From positions 1 through 45,396 of the IMG/VR virus record IMGVR_UViG_3300007609_000040: 45,396 nucleotides of DNA, one strand, 5' to 3'. The notes beneath the pieces are model-generated. The model was not told the origin of the DNA and made no database searches. It saw only the letters and a program-made list of their open reading frames with translations. This document shows positions 6,853 through 15,976 of the stretch, piece by piece; position 1 is the first letter of the stretch; each line of letters opens with the position of its first letter. The DNA is from a virus. The position numbers and the translations under genes were made by a program.

Positions 6853-7530
6853 ATGGAGTTTGAATTTGAAGACAAGGAGTTTAAAAGCTTAATGTTTGAT
6901 GTATACAATCTACATCCTAAAGCATCTGTTTTAAATAAATTCCCTAAGCTTAGAGCTTTTCCTGAGTTTAGAAAGAAGATCAACAAACTTGATAACAACA
7001 AAATAATCAAATACATCATATTGATGTATGACGAAAACACACCCTTAAAGAAAGTTGAGGATGTAAATAAAAGAAAGTTGATAGCTGGTAAAATGGCGTT
7101 ATTCCCGGAAACAGATGAAGGTATGTTTACGGAACCTTACGTTTCAGCTATAGAGGGTAAGAACAATATTTTTAACTTAAAAATGATGAGATACTTGAGG
7201 TTCCATAAAAACCACAAGTATTCGTTTTTAGTAACGTTGGAAAATTCTTATTACAATAACCTCTCTCAAGCCATGGGAGGTAACAACAAAGCTTATGACG
7301 CAGCTAAGAAACAGAAAGACGATTTAAAGGAAGCTGTAGATGACCTGTTTAATAACGATGAGTCTGAAGACATAAGAAACACTTTGTACGATCATATTCA
7401 AATGGATGAACTTAATTTAAGTCCGGAAGAGGTATCTGATTATTTAGAGAAAAATAATAGAACTTATGACGAATTAGATCCGTACAAGATAAAAGGATGG
7501 AACTTTAAATTGACTTCTGAAATTGGATAA
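6853..7530 (+). CDS. hypothetical protein, candidate small terminase subunit
   Basis: A 225-residue protein starting one base after the GroES-like stop and overlapping the large terminase by 8 bases. It is mostly helical and charged, with a possible N-terminal helical region (KASVLNKFPKLRAFPEFRKK), a central KYSFLVTLENSYYNNLSQAM segment and an acidic C-terminal third. No family is recognisable. Its immediate coupling to TerL is the usual place for the DNA-recognition subunit TerS, but TerS proteins diverge too fast for this to be shown from sequence alone. Confidence 0.6.
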   Translation: MEFEFEDKEFKSLMFDVYNLHPKASVLNKFPKLRAFPEFRKKINKLDNNKIIKYIILMYDENTPLKKVEDVNKRKLIAGKMALFPETDEGMFTEPYVSAIEGKNNIFNLKMMRYLRFHKNHKYSFLVTLENSYYNNLSQAMGGNNKAYDAAKKQKDDLKEAVDDLFNNDESEDIRNTLYDHIQMDELNLSPEEVSDYLEKNNRTYDELDPYKIKGWNFKLTSEIG

Positions 7531-9913
7531 CCAAGAGTATCACATAGAGATATTAAAAAAGTATAAGGACTTACCAGCCTCTATTGCTAAGCAATACAAG
7601 AGAGCTGACAAGTTTATTACATACCATGAAGGAGACAGGGATTTAAAAACATTTCGGATAAATTTACCTGAATGTCCTGACTTGAGGTTAATAGAAGGCT
7701 ACGGTCTTCCAGCTAAAGATCAGAAATGGAAGCCACCAATTGTACCTAAGAAACTAAAAAACCTTCAAATAAAGATTGAAGAAAATAGAGTTAATTCGGG
7801 TATTAATTTAGATAAGAATCCAGTAACTCTTGAAGACCTATATAAGGAGCTAAAGGAAAACCCTAAGCATTATAAAAAAGAGATTGAGTTCATAAAGAAA
7901 CAATGGTACCATCGCATGAATGGTTATTGGTTTTTCAATAACGGAAAACCTACATACATAGATGGTTGGCATTATTTCTACATATCATATTGGAACCTAG
8001 ATATAGGTTTACCTGATTACAGATCTAGGGATAGAAAGTTTTTTGTTTTTGCAAAATACTGTTATACCACAACCGAGGCTTACTTCCCTATGAAGATAAG
8101 CTATTACGATGATAACGGGGACAGGAAGGTTAGGTATCTTCCGGAAACTAAAAAGAACCTAAAACTAGTAAGACAATTAATTGATAACAACGAAGGCAAG
8201 CTTGAGAAAGGTGACTTCATTGTTGATATGGGCTACAGAACTGTATACGGATTTAATTATCCCAAGCATAGACGGGAAGGAGCTTCATATAAAGCTGAAT
8301 GTATAAACTATTGTATAATATCATCTATGAACAAAGCTGTTGGTGGAGTTCAAGCTATGGATGATATAACCGCCAGTAAGGTTTTTTCCAAGCAGCTTAT
8401 AAAGCCATGGAGATCTTTAGTTTGGTTTTTCAAGACAGCTTACGAAGGGTCGGATAACCCTAAGTCAAAATTATCCATGGACTTTCCTTCTCAGAAAATC
8501 GGATCAAAAGGTGCTGGTGCTTCGGTGAAAAAAGGATTGCAGTCTTATATTGATTATGCTACTACAGCAAGTAGGGATTATTATGATGGTGAAAAACTAA
8601 TGTTTTACCATGATGATGAAACCGGGAAAACTACTAATGAAAATGTATACGAGAGACACCAAGTAGTTAAACAATGTTTGTCCCAAGGTAACGGTGCTAA
8701 AATACATGGGTTTACAATTAAAACTTCTACTGTAGGTGAAATGACTAGAAGAGGTGGTCAAAACTTCTTTCAGTTATGTATGGACTCAATGTATGACAAA
8801 AGGAATGAATCAGGCCAAACTAGAACAGGTTTACTAAACTTATTTGTTCCTGCATACGATGGACTTGAAGGTTTTGTTGATGAGTATGGTGACTCTATTA
8901 TAAACACACCTACTAAAGAACAGCAAGAATTTATTAAAAAAGATTACGGTGCTAAAGAATACCTTAGAAGGAATATATCCCAATACGAGGACGATGATAC
9001 ACCTGAATCAAGAGCTAAAGTATCTGAAGAAACTAGATTAAACCCAACTCAATTTAGAGATTGCTTCAGAAGAAGCTCATCTGATACAGGTTTCAATGTG
9101 CAAGTCTTAGAAGATAGGATTAATGAGCTTCAAATGGAAAGCACTTTAACACGTAATGGAAACTTTGTTAGAGACAAAGAAACCGGCAAAGTTTACTTCG
9201 AGTCAGACGAAGAAGGTAGGTTTACTGTTTCATATTTACTTCCTGAAAAAGAAACCAACTTAGTATCAAACGTTAATGGTGAGATAGCTCCATTAAGAAA
9301 AGATAAATTCGTAGCTTCAGCCGATCCTTTTAAATTTCAAAAAGTAGAAGGTAAAAGAATGTCTAACGGGGGTGGTGCTGTGTTTATGAAAAGAAACAGA
9401 ATATTAGACCCTGATGACAAACCTATAAAAAACTGGACTACACACAGATTTGTCTGTACCTACAATTATAGACCTGACAGAAAGGAAGATTATTTCGAAG
9501 ACATGCTTAACATGTGTTTGTATTATGGTTGTCCTATGTTTCCTGAAATTAACGTAACTGGTGTATGGGATTACTTCGAGGCAAACGGGTTTGGGGGTAT
9601 GCTTGAGTACGGATTAGATAAATATGGTAAAACTAGACAAACACCAGGATTCAACTCTAATGAAGGTACTAAGCAAGATATATTTAACTCGTGGAGAGAT
9701 TATATACAACAACACGGACATAGAGAAAAACATATCGAGCTATTACAAGAGTGTTCTGATATAGACGGTATTGAGGATATGACTAATTATGACCTTTTTA
9801 CAGCTGGTGGAGGTTGCTTAATTTCCTTAGAAAACAGCTATAATGAGAGGGTTGAAAAGTTCAATGATGACGATATTGATTTATCTGAAGCCTTCGAAGA
9901 GTATGTTTATTAG
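7523..9913 (+). CDS. terL: terminase large subunit
   Basis: A 796-residue packaging motor. The ATPase part has a deviant Walker A, HRREGASYK, near residues 249-257, Walker B LMFYHDDE near 358-367, and the coupling motif TSTVGEM after it. The RNase-H-like nuclease part has ASADPF near 600, MFPEIN near 672 and TNYDLFTAGG near the C-terminus, in the usual order D, E, D. It cuts concatemers and pumps DNA into proheads through the portal encoded next. The only start before residue about 130 in this frame after the stop at 7511 is TTG at 7523 (or CTG at 7517), so a TTG start coupled to the upstream gene is likely. The N-terminal extension of about 120 residues before YHRMNGYWFFNNG is longer than usual. 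Confidence 0.92.
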   Translation: MDNQEYHIEILKKYKDLPASIAKQYKRADKFITYHEGDRDLKTFRINLPECPDLRLIEGYGLPAKDQKWKPPIVPKKLKNLQIKIEENRVNSGINLDKNPVTLEDLYKELKENPKHYKKEIEFIKKQWYHRMNGYWFFNNGKPTYIDGWHYFYISYWNLDIGLPDYRSRDRKFFVFAKYCYTTTEAYFPMKISYYDDNGDRKVRYLPETKKNLKLVRQLIDNNEGKLEKGDFIVDMGYRTVYGFNYPKHRREGASYKAECINYCIISSMNKAVGGVQAMDDITASKVFSKQLIKPWRSLVWFFKTAYEGSDNPKSKLSMDFPSQKIGSKGAGASVKKGLQSYIDYATTASRDYYDGEKLMFYHDDETGKTTNENVYERHQVVKQCLSQGNGAKIHGFTIKTSTVGEMTRRGGQNFFQLCMDSMYDKRNESGQTRTGLLNLFVPAYDGLEGFVDEYGDSIINTPTKEQQEFIKKDYGAKEYLRRNISQYEDDDTPESRAKVSEETRLNPTQFRDCFRRSSSDTGFNVQVLEDRINELQMESTLTRNGNFVRDKETGKVYFESDEEGRFTVSYLLPEKETNLVSNVNGEIAPLRKDKFVASADPFKFQKVEGKRMSNGGGAVFMKRNRILDPDDKPIKNWTTHRFVCTYNYRPDRKEDYFEDMLNMCLYYGCPMFPEINVTGVWDYFEANGFGGMLEYGLDKYGKTRQTPGFNSNEGTKQDIFNSWRDYIQQHGHREKHIELLQECSDIDGIEDMTNYDLFTAGGGCLISLENSYNERVEKFNDDDIDLSEAFEEYVY

Positions 9914-9950
9914 TATTTTTTTTTGATATTTATAGAAAATTTATAAAGAG

Positions 9951-12302
9951 ATGCTTTCACTACCAAATTATAAGAACAACGTTTTAGGTTTTCCTGATGA
10001 CTTCCTTAATCCTTTAAAAAAAGGTGAGAACTGGTATTTAGATTACTGTAAAGCTATTTACAGTGAATACCTTAGAGATAACTCAGCACTAGAGTTTTCT
10101 CATCTAGAATTTATGGAGGAACTAAGAGCTTATGGTGATGGTAGGCAAGATCCGGATAAATACAAAAGACTTTTATCTAAAAAAAGCAGTAACTACGATG
10201 AAGACAGAAAAGGATTCATGAATGTTAGTTGGGATATTCTACCGGTAGCTGTTAAGTACAAACAAACCATATTAGGTATGTTTGATGATATTGAACATGA
10301 TATCATAGCTGATGCCATTGATATCAACTCAGGAGTCGAGAAAGAAGACAGGAAGTGGTTTACATGGGCCAGAACCAAGTTAGACAATTTTCTTAAATCT
10401 CTTGATGACAAAATGGGTGTGGATTCATCTGATAGTTCAGATTCATCTTTCAAACCAGCTACTCTTGATGAGTTAGAACTATACTCTTCAATGGGAGGTT
10501 TTAAATTAAAAGAAGAATCATCCATAGAGAAGATACTTAGATTTGTTTTCAAGGACTCTGATTGGGCTGAAATTAAAAGAAAAATCATTGAAGATTTTGT
10601 TGATTTAAACATGGCTGCAACTAAAGATTATGTTGAGCCTGATACTCAAAGAATAAAGACTAGATATGTAGACCCAACTAGACTAATAATGCAGTACTCT
10701 AAGCATTGGGATCATAAAGACTCTAAATACGCAGCGGAAGCCATACCTGTATCTATAGAGGATTTAAGAACTAAAGGAGGGTTTGAAGAAAAAGAATTGA
10801 AGAACATAGCTAGCTTTGTTTTCGAAAACAACCAAGGTCAATTAGGTTACGATCATCCTGATGGATTTGATTATTACAATCAAGGTGATATTCACTCAGG
10901 TTATAATTACGATTCTTTTAAAGTGCTTGTTTTAGATGCTGAATTTATTTCTTTCACTAGGAAGTACTCAACAACAAGGTTAAACAAGAGAGGTCAAAAG
11001 TATACCTACGAAAGTAAGTTTGGTAAGGTTTGGGATAAGGATAATCGTAAAACCAAGATAACAGACATAAAAACAGTGCACAAAGCTAAGTGGGTGATAG
11101 GCACTGATTACGTTTATGATTTCGGTTTACAGCACGATGTTCCTAGGCCTGATAATTCTGAAGCTAGATTGTCTTACCATCTGTATAAACTTAAAGGAAG
11201 ATCTATAACTGACCGTTGTAAAGCTAACTATGATAACATGCAGTTAGCGTGGCTTAAATTTCAGAATGCTTTAGCTATGTCTAAAAACCCAGGTTTAGCT
11301 GTAGAGTGGACGGCTTTACAAAACATGGGATTAAAGAACAAAAAGTTTTCACCATTCGATATTCTTCAAATTAGAAGAGACCAAGGTGACTTAGTTTACA
11401 AAGCAACAACCCAAAGAGGTGTTGTTAATTCACCAGCTTCAGCTAAACCCGTAACTGAATTAGAGGGTGGTATGGGAAAACAGCTTGATGAGTTCATTAA
11501 AATATTCGATATGAATAGAGGTATGATTCAAGAGTTGTCCGGAATAACAGCACCGGCAGCCGGTAGTGAACCTAAAGCTGAAATGGGGTTAGGTGTTCAA
11601 GAGTTAGCTATAACAGCCACTAACAACGCTTTAAAACCACTTTACAAAGGTTATGTATCGTTAAAACAATACACAGCCGAGAATGTATCGCTGAGAGCGC
11701 AATTAGTAATAAAATACAATGCTAAAGGTAGGGATGCTTATTATCCTATAATTGGAGCAGCTAGTACTAAATCTATTAAGATTAGCGCAGACCTATCCTT
11801 GAGACAGTATGGTATTATGCTTAGAATGAGGCCTACTGAGCAACAAAAGCAAATAATAAGACAAGCTTTGATAAAAGCCATGGAGCCAGGAAGAGACGGG
11901 ACACCAGGGTTAGACGCTGGGGATTATTTATTTGTTGAGATGCTTATAGATAAAGGTTTACTTAAAGAAGCTCAAGCCCAAATAAGCTTAAAGCTTAAAA
12001 AAGCTAAAGAGAGGTCTGAAGCCTTAAAACAGAAAAACATAATGCTTCAAGCTCAAGAGAATCAAAAGCTTGAAATGATTAAAGCTCAAGAAAAAACAAA
12101 AGCTAAGCAAGCTGAGATTCAAATGGAAATACAGCTTGAAAGAGAGAAGAGTAAGCTTAAAATTCAAGAGAAAGAAGCTGAGTTTAGATTCAAGACAGAA
12201 TTAGAGAACATGAACAATATAGCTAAAGAGGAATTAGCTAAAATAGAATCTCAAAACAAAATTGAAGAACAATCGTTATTAACAAGAAGAACAGAAGTTT
12301 AA
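9951..12302 (+). CDS. portal protein
   Basis: A 783-residue protein placed directly after TerL. The region RKGFMNVSWDILPVAVKYKQ followed by DIIADAIDI, the central MNRGMIQELSGI and the GLGVQELAITATNNALKPLY helix are typical of portals of large Bacteroidota podoviruses, including crAss-like phages. Residues about 671-783 form a long coiled coil rich in Lys, Glu and Gln, a C-terminal barrel or crown. A short low-complexity DSSDSSDSS stretch lies near residue 160. Twelve portal copies would form the DNA channel and contact the ring proteins encoded at 18343-20533. Confidence rests on order, size and these motifs, since portals conserve little sequence. Confidence 0.85.
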   Translation: MLSLPNYKNNVLGFPDDFLNPLKKGENWYLDYCKAIYSEYLRDNSALEFSHLEFMEELRAYGDGRQDPDKYKRLLSKKSSNYDEDRKGFMNVSWDILPVAVKYKQTILGMFDDIEHDIIADAIDINSGVEKEDRKWFTWARTKLDNFLKSLDDKMGVDSSDSSDSSFKPATLDELELYSSMGGFKLKEESSIEKILRFVFKDSDWAEIKRKIIEDFVDLNMAATKDYVEPDTQRIKTRYVDPTRLIMQYSKHWDHKDSKYAAEAIPVSIEDLRTKGGFEEKELKNIASFVFENNQGQLGYDHPDGFDYYNQGDIHSGYNYDSFKVLVLDAEFISFTRKYSTTRLNKRGQKYTYESKFGKVWDKDNRKTKITDIKTVHKAKWVIGTDYVYDFGLQHDVPRPDNSEARLSYHLYKLKGRSITDRCKANYDNMQLAWLKFQNALAMSKNPGLAVEWTALQNMGLKNKKFSPFDILQIRRDQGDLVYKATTQRGVVNSPASAKPVTELEGGMGKQLDEFIKIFDMNRGMIQELSGITAPAAGSEPKAEMGLGVQELAITATNNALKPLYKGYVSLKQYTAENVSLRAQLVIKYNAKGRDAYYPIIGAASTKSIKISADLSLRQYGIMLRMRPTEQQKQIIRQALIKAMEPGRDGTPGLDAGDYLFVEMLIDKGLLKEAQAQISLKLKKAKERSEALKQKNIMLQAQENQKLEMIKAQEKTKAKQAEIQMEIQLEREKSKLKIQEKEAEFRFKTELENMNNIAKEELAKIESQNKIEEQSLLTRRTEV

Positions 12303-12355
12303 TTTTAATATTAGAATAGTTTTTCATAAAATTGTAATATAAAGAGTAAAGATAT

Positions 12356-13534
12356 ATGTCAAAAGAAAAAATTAAAGACAAGAGTAGTGCTTTTGCTGGA
12401 CTAGAAGAACTAGCCGGTTTAAATGATGACAATGATTCTCAAGAGAATAATAACTCATCAGAAGAAGATAATAACGTATCATCAGATCAAAATGATAATG
12501 ATGGTATTAATAATAGCGAAACAACCCCGCCTGAAGGTGGGGAAGGTTCCACTAAAGAGCAAACACAAACTGAAATTAACGATGAAATTCGAAGCAAAGT
12601 TCTAAACGAGATGTTTGGAGACCGTTTTGAATCAATCGATAAATTCAAAGAGTCTGATGTAGTAGGACAACTAGAAGAACTTTCAAGCTTGAGAGAAGCT
12701 AAAGAGAAACTAGAAAGCCAATTAAATCAGAATTACAATCCTTTTGCTAACGAATCTGTTGCTAAATTCAATCACTTCGTTAAGGAAACAGGTATTGACA
12801 ACATGAATGTTTTTTCAAAAATCAGTTCTTTAGGTGATGATTCAGATCCTATTGATGTATTGGTTGCTAAAAAAATAGTTGACAATCCTAAACTTGTAGG
12901 AAGAGAGTCTGATTTGAAAGACTTGTTAATGAGCGAATACAAGATTGACCCTGACGAGTACGAAGAGGATGAGGTAAGAAGAAATAGATTGAAGCTTGAG
13001 TTAGATTCTGAAGAAGCCTTGAAGGGTATCGGAGAATTAAAAACCAAGTTAGACAATTTTGAGTTCGCTGACCCATCTAAAGTATCAGAAAAGAGAGCTG
13101 AAGAATTGAAAGAACAAAGGTCTAAAATGAAAGAACAATGGGGTACGCTAGTAGGTAAGATTTCCGAAAACATCCCTTCATTCAAAGTAGACCTAGGAGA
13201 AGACAAAGGTTCTTTTGAATTTTCTTACAACCAGGATCAAAGGAAATCTGTTGAGGATTCTGTTTTAAACTACTTAGTTGAAAACAACAAACCTTTTACT
13301 CAGGATTCCGTTAAAGAAGCTATTGCATTCGCTTCTAATTCTCTTTACGCTAAAAACATGAATGAGATATTCAGTTCGTTTAGAGAGAAAGTAGAGAGTG
13401 AGACAAGAGAGAGATTCGATAAGGAATATTCAAACCCATCTGCTCTAAATAATGGAAAGCAACAACAAGGAAGGAAGAGCGGTGACAAATCAGACGAGGA
13501 TAAAGCTTTTGACTTTGCCATTGGAAATTTATAA
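12356..13534 (+). CDS. head scaffolding protein
   Basis: A 392-residue, very acidic protein between portal and capsid genes. Residues 25-75 are low complexity (Asn, Asp, Glu, Ser); residues 80-250 are charged helices (LSSLREAKEKLESQL); the C-terminus is Lys/Gln-rich with RKSGDKSDEDKAFDFAIGNL. No protease triad is seen. Composition, position and absence of a fixed fold match internal scaffolds that guide capsid assembly and then leave. A 27-base gap separates it from the capsid gene. Confidence 0.7.
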   Translation: MSKEKIKDKSSAFAGLEELAGLNDDNDSQENNNSSEEDNNVSSDQNDNDGINNSETTPPEGGEGSTKEQTQTEINDEIRSKVLNEMFGDRFESIDKFKESDVVGQLEELSSLREAKEKLESQLNQNYNPFANESVAKFNHFVKETGIDNMNVFSKISSLGDDSDPIDVLVAKKIVDNPKLVGRESDLKDLLMSEYKIDPDEYEEDEVRRNRLKLELDSEEALKGIGELKTKLDNFEFADPSKVSEKRAEELKEQRSKMKEQWGTLVGKISENIPSFKVDLGEDKGSFEFSYNQDQRKSVEDSVLNYLVENNKPFTQDSVKEAIAFASNSLYAKNMNEIFSSFREKVESETRERFDKEYSNPSALNNGKQQQGRKSGDKSDEDKAFDFAIGNL

Positions 13535-13561
13535 ATTTAGAAAACAAAAAAAAATTAGACT

Positions 13562-14929
13562 ATGAGTCCTGAATCTATTTCATCTATCTTAGCTAGTGAC
13601 GTTGTTTCCGGTTTTGATGTTCACAAACCTGAAAGAATGAACGAGCTTTTCCGTAAATACGGAGATCAAGGAGCTTCAATGTTCTTGTTATTAAGATCAT
13701 TAGGTTTTGAAAAATCTGTTGCTCAGACTGAGTATTCTCACAATGAGGAAAACAGAATCCATGAAACTTTTAAGGTTAGAGCTAACGTTTCTGACCCTAC
13801 CGCTGGTGTTGCTGCTGCAATTACTTTGCATACAGATTCATTGGATGCTAATAACCGTTTCTACCCAAGACTGTGGGATCAGGTTATTTTCCCTAACGAG
13901 GTTGTTGGTATCATTACTGATATCGATGTAAGTACCCCTGCTGACCCTGTTGTTACTGTTACACCTAACGACTCTACCGATAACATTGGTGCGTTGACTG
14001 CTGGTGACGAATTAGTTATCTTCTCAGCTGCTTTCTCGGAAGGTTCAGGTCAACCTGAAGGTGCTGCTAAAGGTACTGAGTTGTATACTAACAACACTCA
14101 AATCATCAAGGAGACTATCGGTATGACCGGTACTGAGATGACAAACCAATCATGGTTGAGACTTAAAAACATGGAAGGTGCTCCGTGGTATTACGAGAAC
14201 CAATCTGATGTTGATTACCGTATGGCTTTGAAAATTGACGGTGCGTTGTTATTCAACAAGAAGACAACTAACTCAATTACTGATGCTGCTACAGGGAACC
14301 CTATCAGAACTACTGAAGGTTTAGTTCCTTACATGAGACGTAAAGCTCAACAACTTACTGTTGCTTCAGGTTCAGCTACTATTGCTAACTTTGATACAAT
14401 TGATAAGTTGATGGATAAAGAAGGTGCTGGTAAGTACACTTTATCTATGTTAGGTATCGATCGTCATCAAGAGTTTGAGAACTTATTGAAGGATTACTTC
14501 GATAACACTAACATCTCTTATGCTAAGCAAGCGATGAACAAAGATCTTTTCAAAGGTGATGAGTCTTTAGCTGCTTCAGTTAACTTCACTACTTTATTGA
14601 AGTCTGAAAGAGTTTACGCATTCAAGAGAATGGAAGTATTCAACAACCCTAAGCTTTACGGAGCAACTGGTTACAACATGTCTACTTACGGTATGTTCGT
14701 TCCATTGAACACTAAGCCTGACGCTAAAGATAGAAACAAGAAAGTTGAATCTATCGGATGTCGTTACAAAGGTCTAGGTCAATATGATCGTAGAATGGAA
14801 GTATGGCAAGTTGGTGGTGCTGGTGCTGGATTGAAAGTTACAGAGTTCGATAAGCGTGAAACGTTTATGAGAGCTGATGTAGGTGCTCACTTCAGAGGTG
14901 GAAACCAAATGGTATTAATGACACCATAA
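13562..14929 (+). CDS. major capsid protein (HK97 fold expected)
   Basis: A 455-residue protein in the usual place after portal and scaffold. The N-terminal region (MNELFRKYGDQGASMFLLLRSLG), a beta-rich inserted segment at about 85-170 (VVGIITDIDVSTPADPVVTV), the LRLKNMEGAPWYYENQSDVD helix and the ending AHFRGGNQMVLMTP fit the HK97-type major capsid of Bacteroidota podoviruses. Codon choice shifts noticeably: Asn mostly AAC, Phe often TTC, and repeated GGT/GCT, as expected of a very highly expressed gene. A strong terminator follows 17 bases after the stop. Substrate of the scaffold and probably of the GroEL/GroES-like system. Confidence 0.85.
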   Translation: MSPESISSILASDVVSGFDVHKPERMNELFRKYGDQGASMFLLLRSLGFEKSVAQTEYSHNEENRIHETFKVRANVSDPTAGVAAAITLHTDSLDANNRFYPRLWDQVIFPNEVVGIITDIDVSTPADPVVTVTPNDSTDNIGALTAGDELVIFSAAFSEGSGQPEGAAKGTELYTNNTQIIKETIGMTGTEMTNQSWLRLKNMEGAPWYYENQSDVDYRMALKIDGALLFNKKTTNSITDAATGNPIRTTEGLVPYMRRKAQQLTVASGSATIANFDTIDKLMDKEGAGKYTLSMLGIDRHQEFENLLKDYFDNTNISYAKQAMNKDLFKGDESLAASVNFTTLLKSERVYAFKRMEVFNNPKLYGATGYNMSTYGMFVPLNTKPDAKDRNKKVESIGCRYKGLGQYDRRMEVWQVGGAGAGLKVTEFDKRETFMRADVGAHFRGGNQMVLMTP

Positions 14930-14946
14930 TAAAGTCAATCAAACAG

Positions 14947-14972
14947 CCCCCTGGTTCGCTAGGGGGTTTTTT
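14947..14972 (+). terminator. rho-independent terminator after the capsid gene
   Basis: CCCCCT (14947-14952) pairs with AGGGGG (14961-14966) around an 8-base loop, followed by six T (14967-14972). It would set capsid mRNA apart from downstream tail genes, probably with partial read-through because no clear promoter follows. Confidence 0.9.
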
Positions 14973-14997
14973 AAATTAACCGTGTAAACAAAGTACA

Positions 14998-15894
14998 ATG
15001 ATCTATAAGAACGGAAAACAAGTAGATTTAGACCCTAATAAGAAAAAGGAATTGCTTGCAAAATTTGACTTTCCTGTGAGAGTTAAATATGTAAAGAATT
15101 TCATCAAGTATGACAGTGTGAATAAAAAGAATGTAATGCCTCCATCTATAGGTGTTCCATTTAATTCAACTGTTTATGTTGATGGAGATGTAGCGGAATA
15201 TCGTTACGCAAAATCAGTTACATTACGAGATAATCAGAACTACTATGTCCCTGATTCATTTATCGTACAAGAATTTGAAACAATCAATGAACAAGATATA
15301 GACAAGTTGTACTACCTTTATTTCTTCTGCCCTTACATGCATAATGGAGCTATAGCTGAAAAGGCTAGAAAGGAAGGTAAAAGACTTGACATTATGCCTA
15401 AGTTTATTTTTGAAGACTTGAAAGGCGAAGCTAAAGAGTTTGTAGAAAGAGAGAAAATGAAGGTAACTGTTGAAGCTCTTATTTCTAACCCTGATTTAGG
15501 TGTTGATGAAAGTGACCTTAGAAGAATCGCTAAAATCATGTTTATACCTAACGCTTCTACAGAGGATATAGATATCCTTAGAAAGGATCTTATCATGAAG
15601 ACTAAGACAGCTAAAGGTACTGAAGGTTACGAGGCTTTCTTAGAAGCTAAAAAGAATCTAGGTAACTCAACTGTTAAGCTTATTTTATCAGAAGCTATCG
15701 AGACTGGTTTAATCAAGTTTGATGGTAGGTCTTCAAAATGGTTCTTCATTGAAGAGGATGGAGAGAAAGGTGATGTTGTTACAATCGTACCAAAAGGAGC
15801 CGATAAAGATAGAGCGTTAGTTGACTTCCTGAAAGAAGAAACTGAATCTCTTGACGAAATTAGAGAGGCTGTAAAAGCTAGAAAAATGTTGTAA
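14998..15894 (+). CDS. hypothetical virion-region protein
   Basis: A 298-residue protein with no family I recognise. The first 90 residues are beta-rich (FPVRVKYVKNFIKY, NSTVYVDGDVAEYRYA) and end with NYYVPDSFIVQEFETI; the remainder is helical and charged (FIFEDLKGEAKEFVERE, TVKLILSEAIETGLIKF), with a short KWFFIEEDGEKGD hairpin near the end. It sits alone between two strong terminators (14947-14972 and 15922-15953), just after the capsid gene. That suggests it is expressed at its own level and may be a head decoration, completion or assembly protein. This is inference from place only. Confidence 0.65.
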   Translation: MIYKNGKQVDLDPNKKKELLAKFDFPVRVKYVKNFIKYDSVNKKNVMPPSIGVPFNSTVYVDGDVAEYRYAKSVTLRDNQNYYVPDSFIVQEFETINEQDIDKLYYLYFFCPYMHNGAIAEKARKEGKRLDIMPKFIFEDLKGEAKEFVEREKMKVTVEALISNPDLGVDESDLRRIAKIMFIPNASTEDIDILRKDLIMKTKTAKGTEGYEAFLEAKKNLGNSTVKLILSEAIETGLIKFDGRSSKWFFIEEDGEKGDVVTIVPKGADKDRALVDFLKEETESLDEIREAVKARKML

Positions 15895-15921
15895 TCCAAA
15901 AGATTATAATAATAAATTTAG

Positions 15922-15953
15922 AATCCACCTTTCATTGAAGGGTGGATTTTTTT
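15922..15953 (+). terminator. rho-independent terminator
   Basis: AATCCACC (15922-15929) pairs with GGTGGATT (15941-15948) around an 11-base loop, and the T tract continues to 15953. It separates the 298-aa gene from the tail genes. Confidence 0.88.
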
Positions 15954-15976
15954 ATTTTTAATGAAAAATATCAAAC

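Noticed and set aside
10420-10455. Short repeat of Asp-Ser-Ser codons in the portal gene
   Set aside because: A brief low-complexity linker in a surface loop, with no sign of a regulatory or mobile element.
12325-12340. TAAAATTG before the scaffold gene as a promoter
   Set aside because: It misses the TTTG end of the -7 consensus and has no -33 partner. Such near-matches are common in AT-rich gaps.
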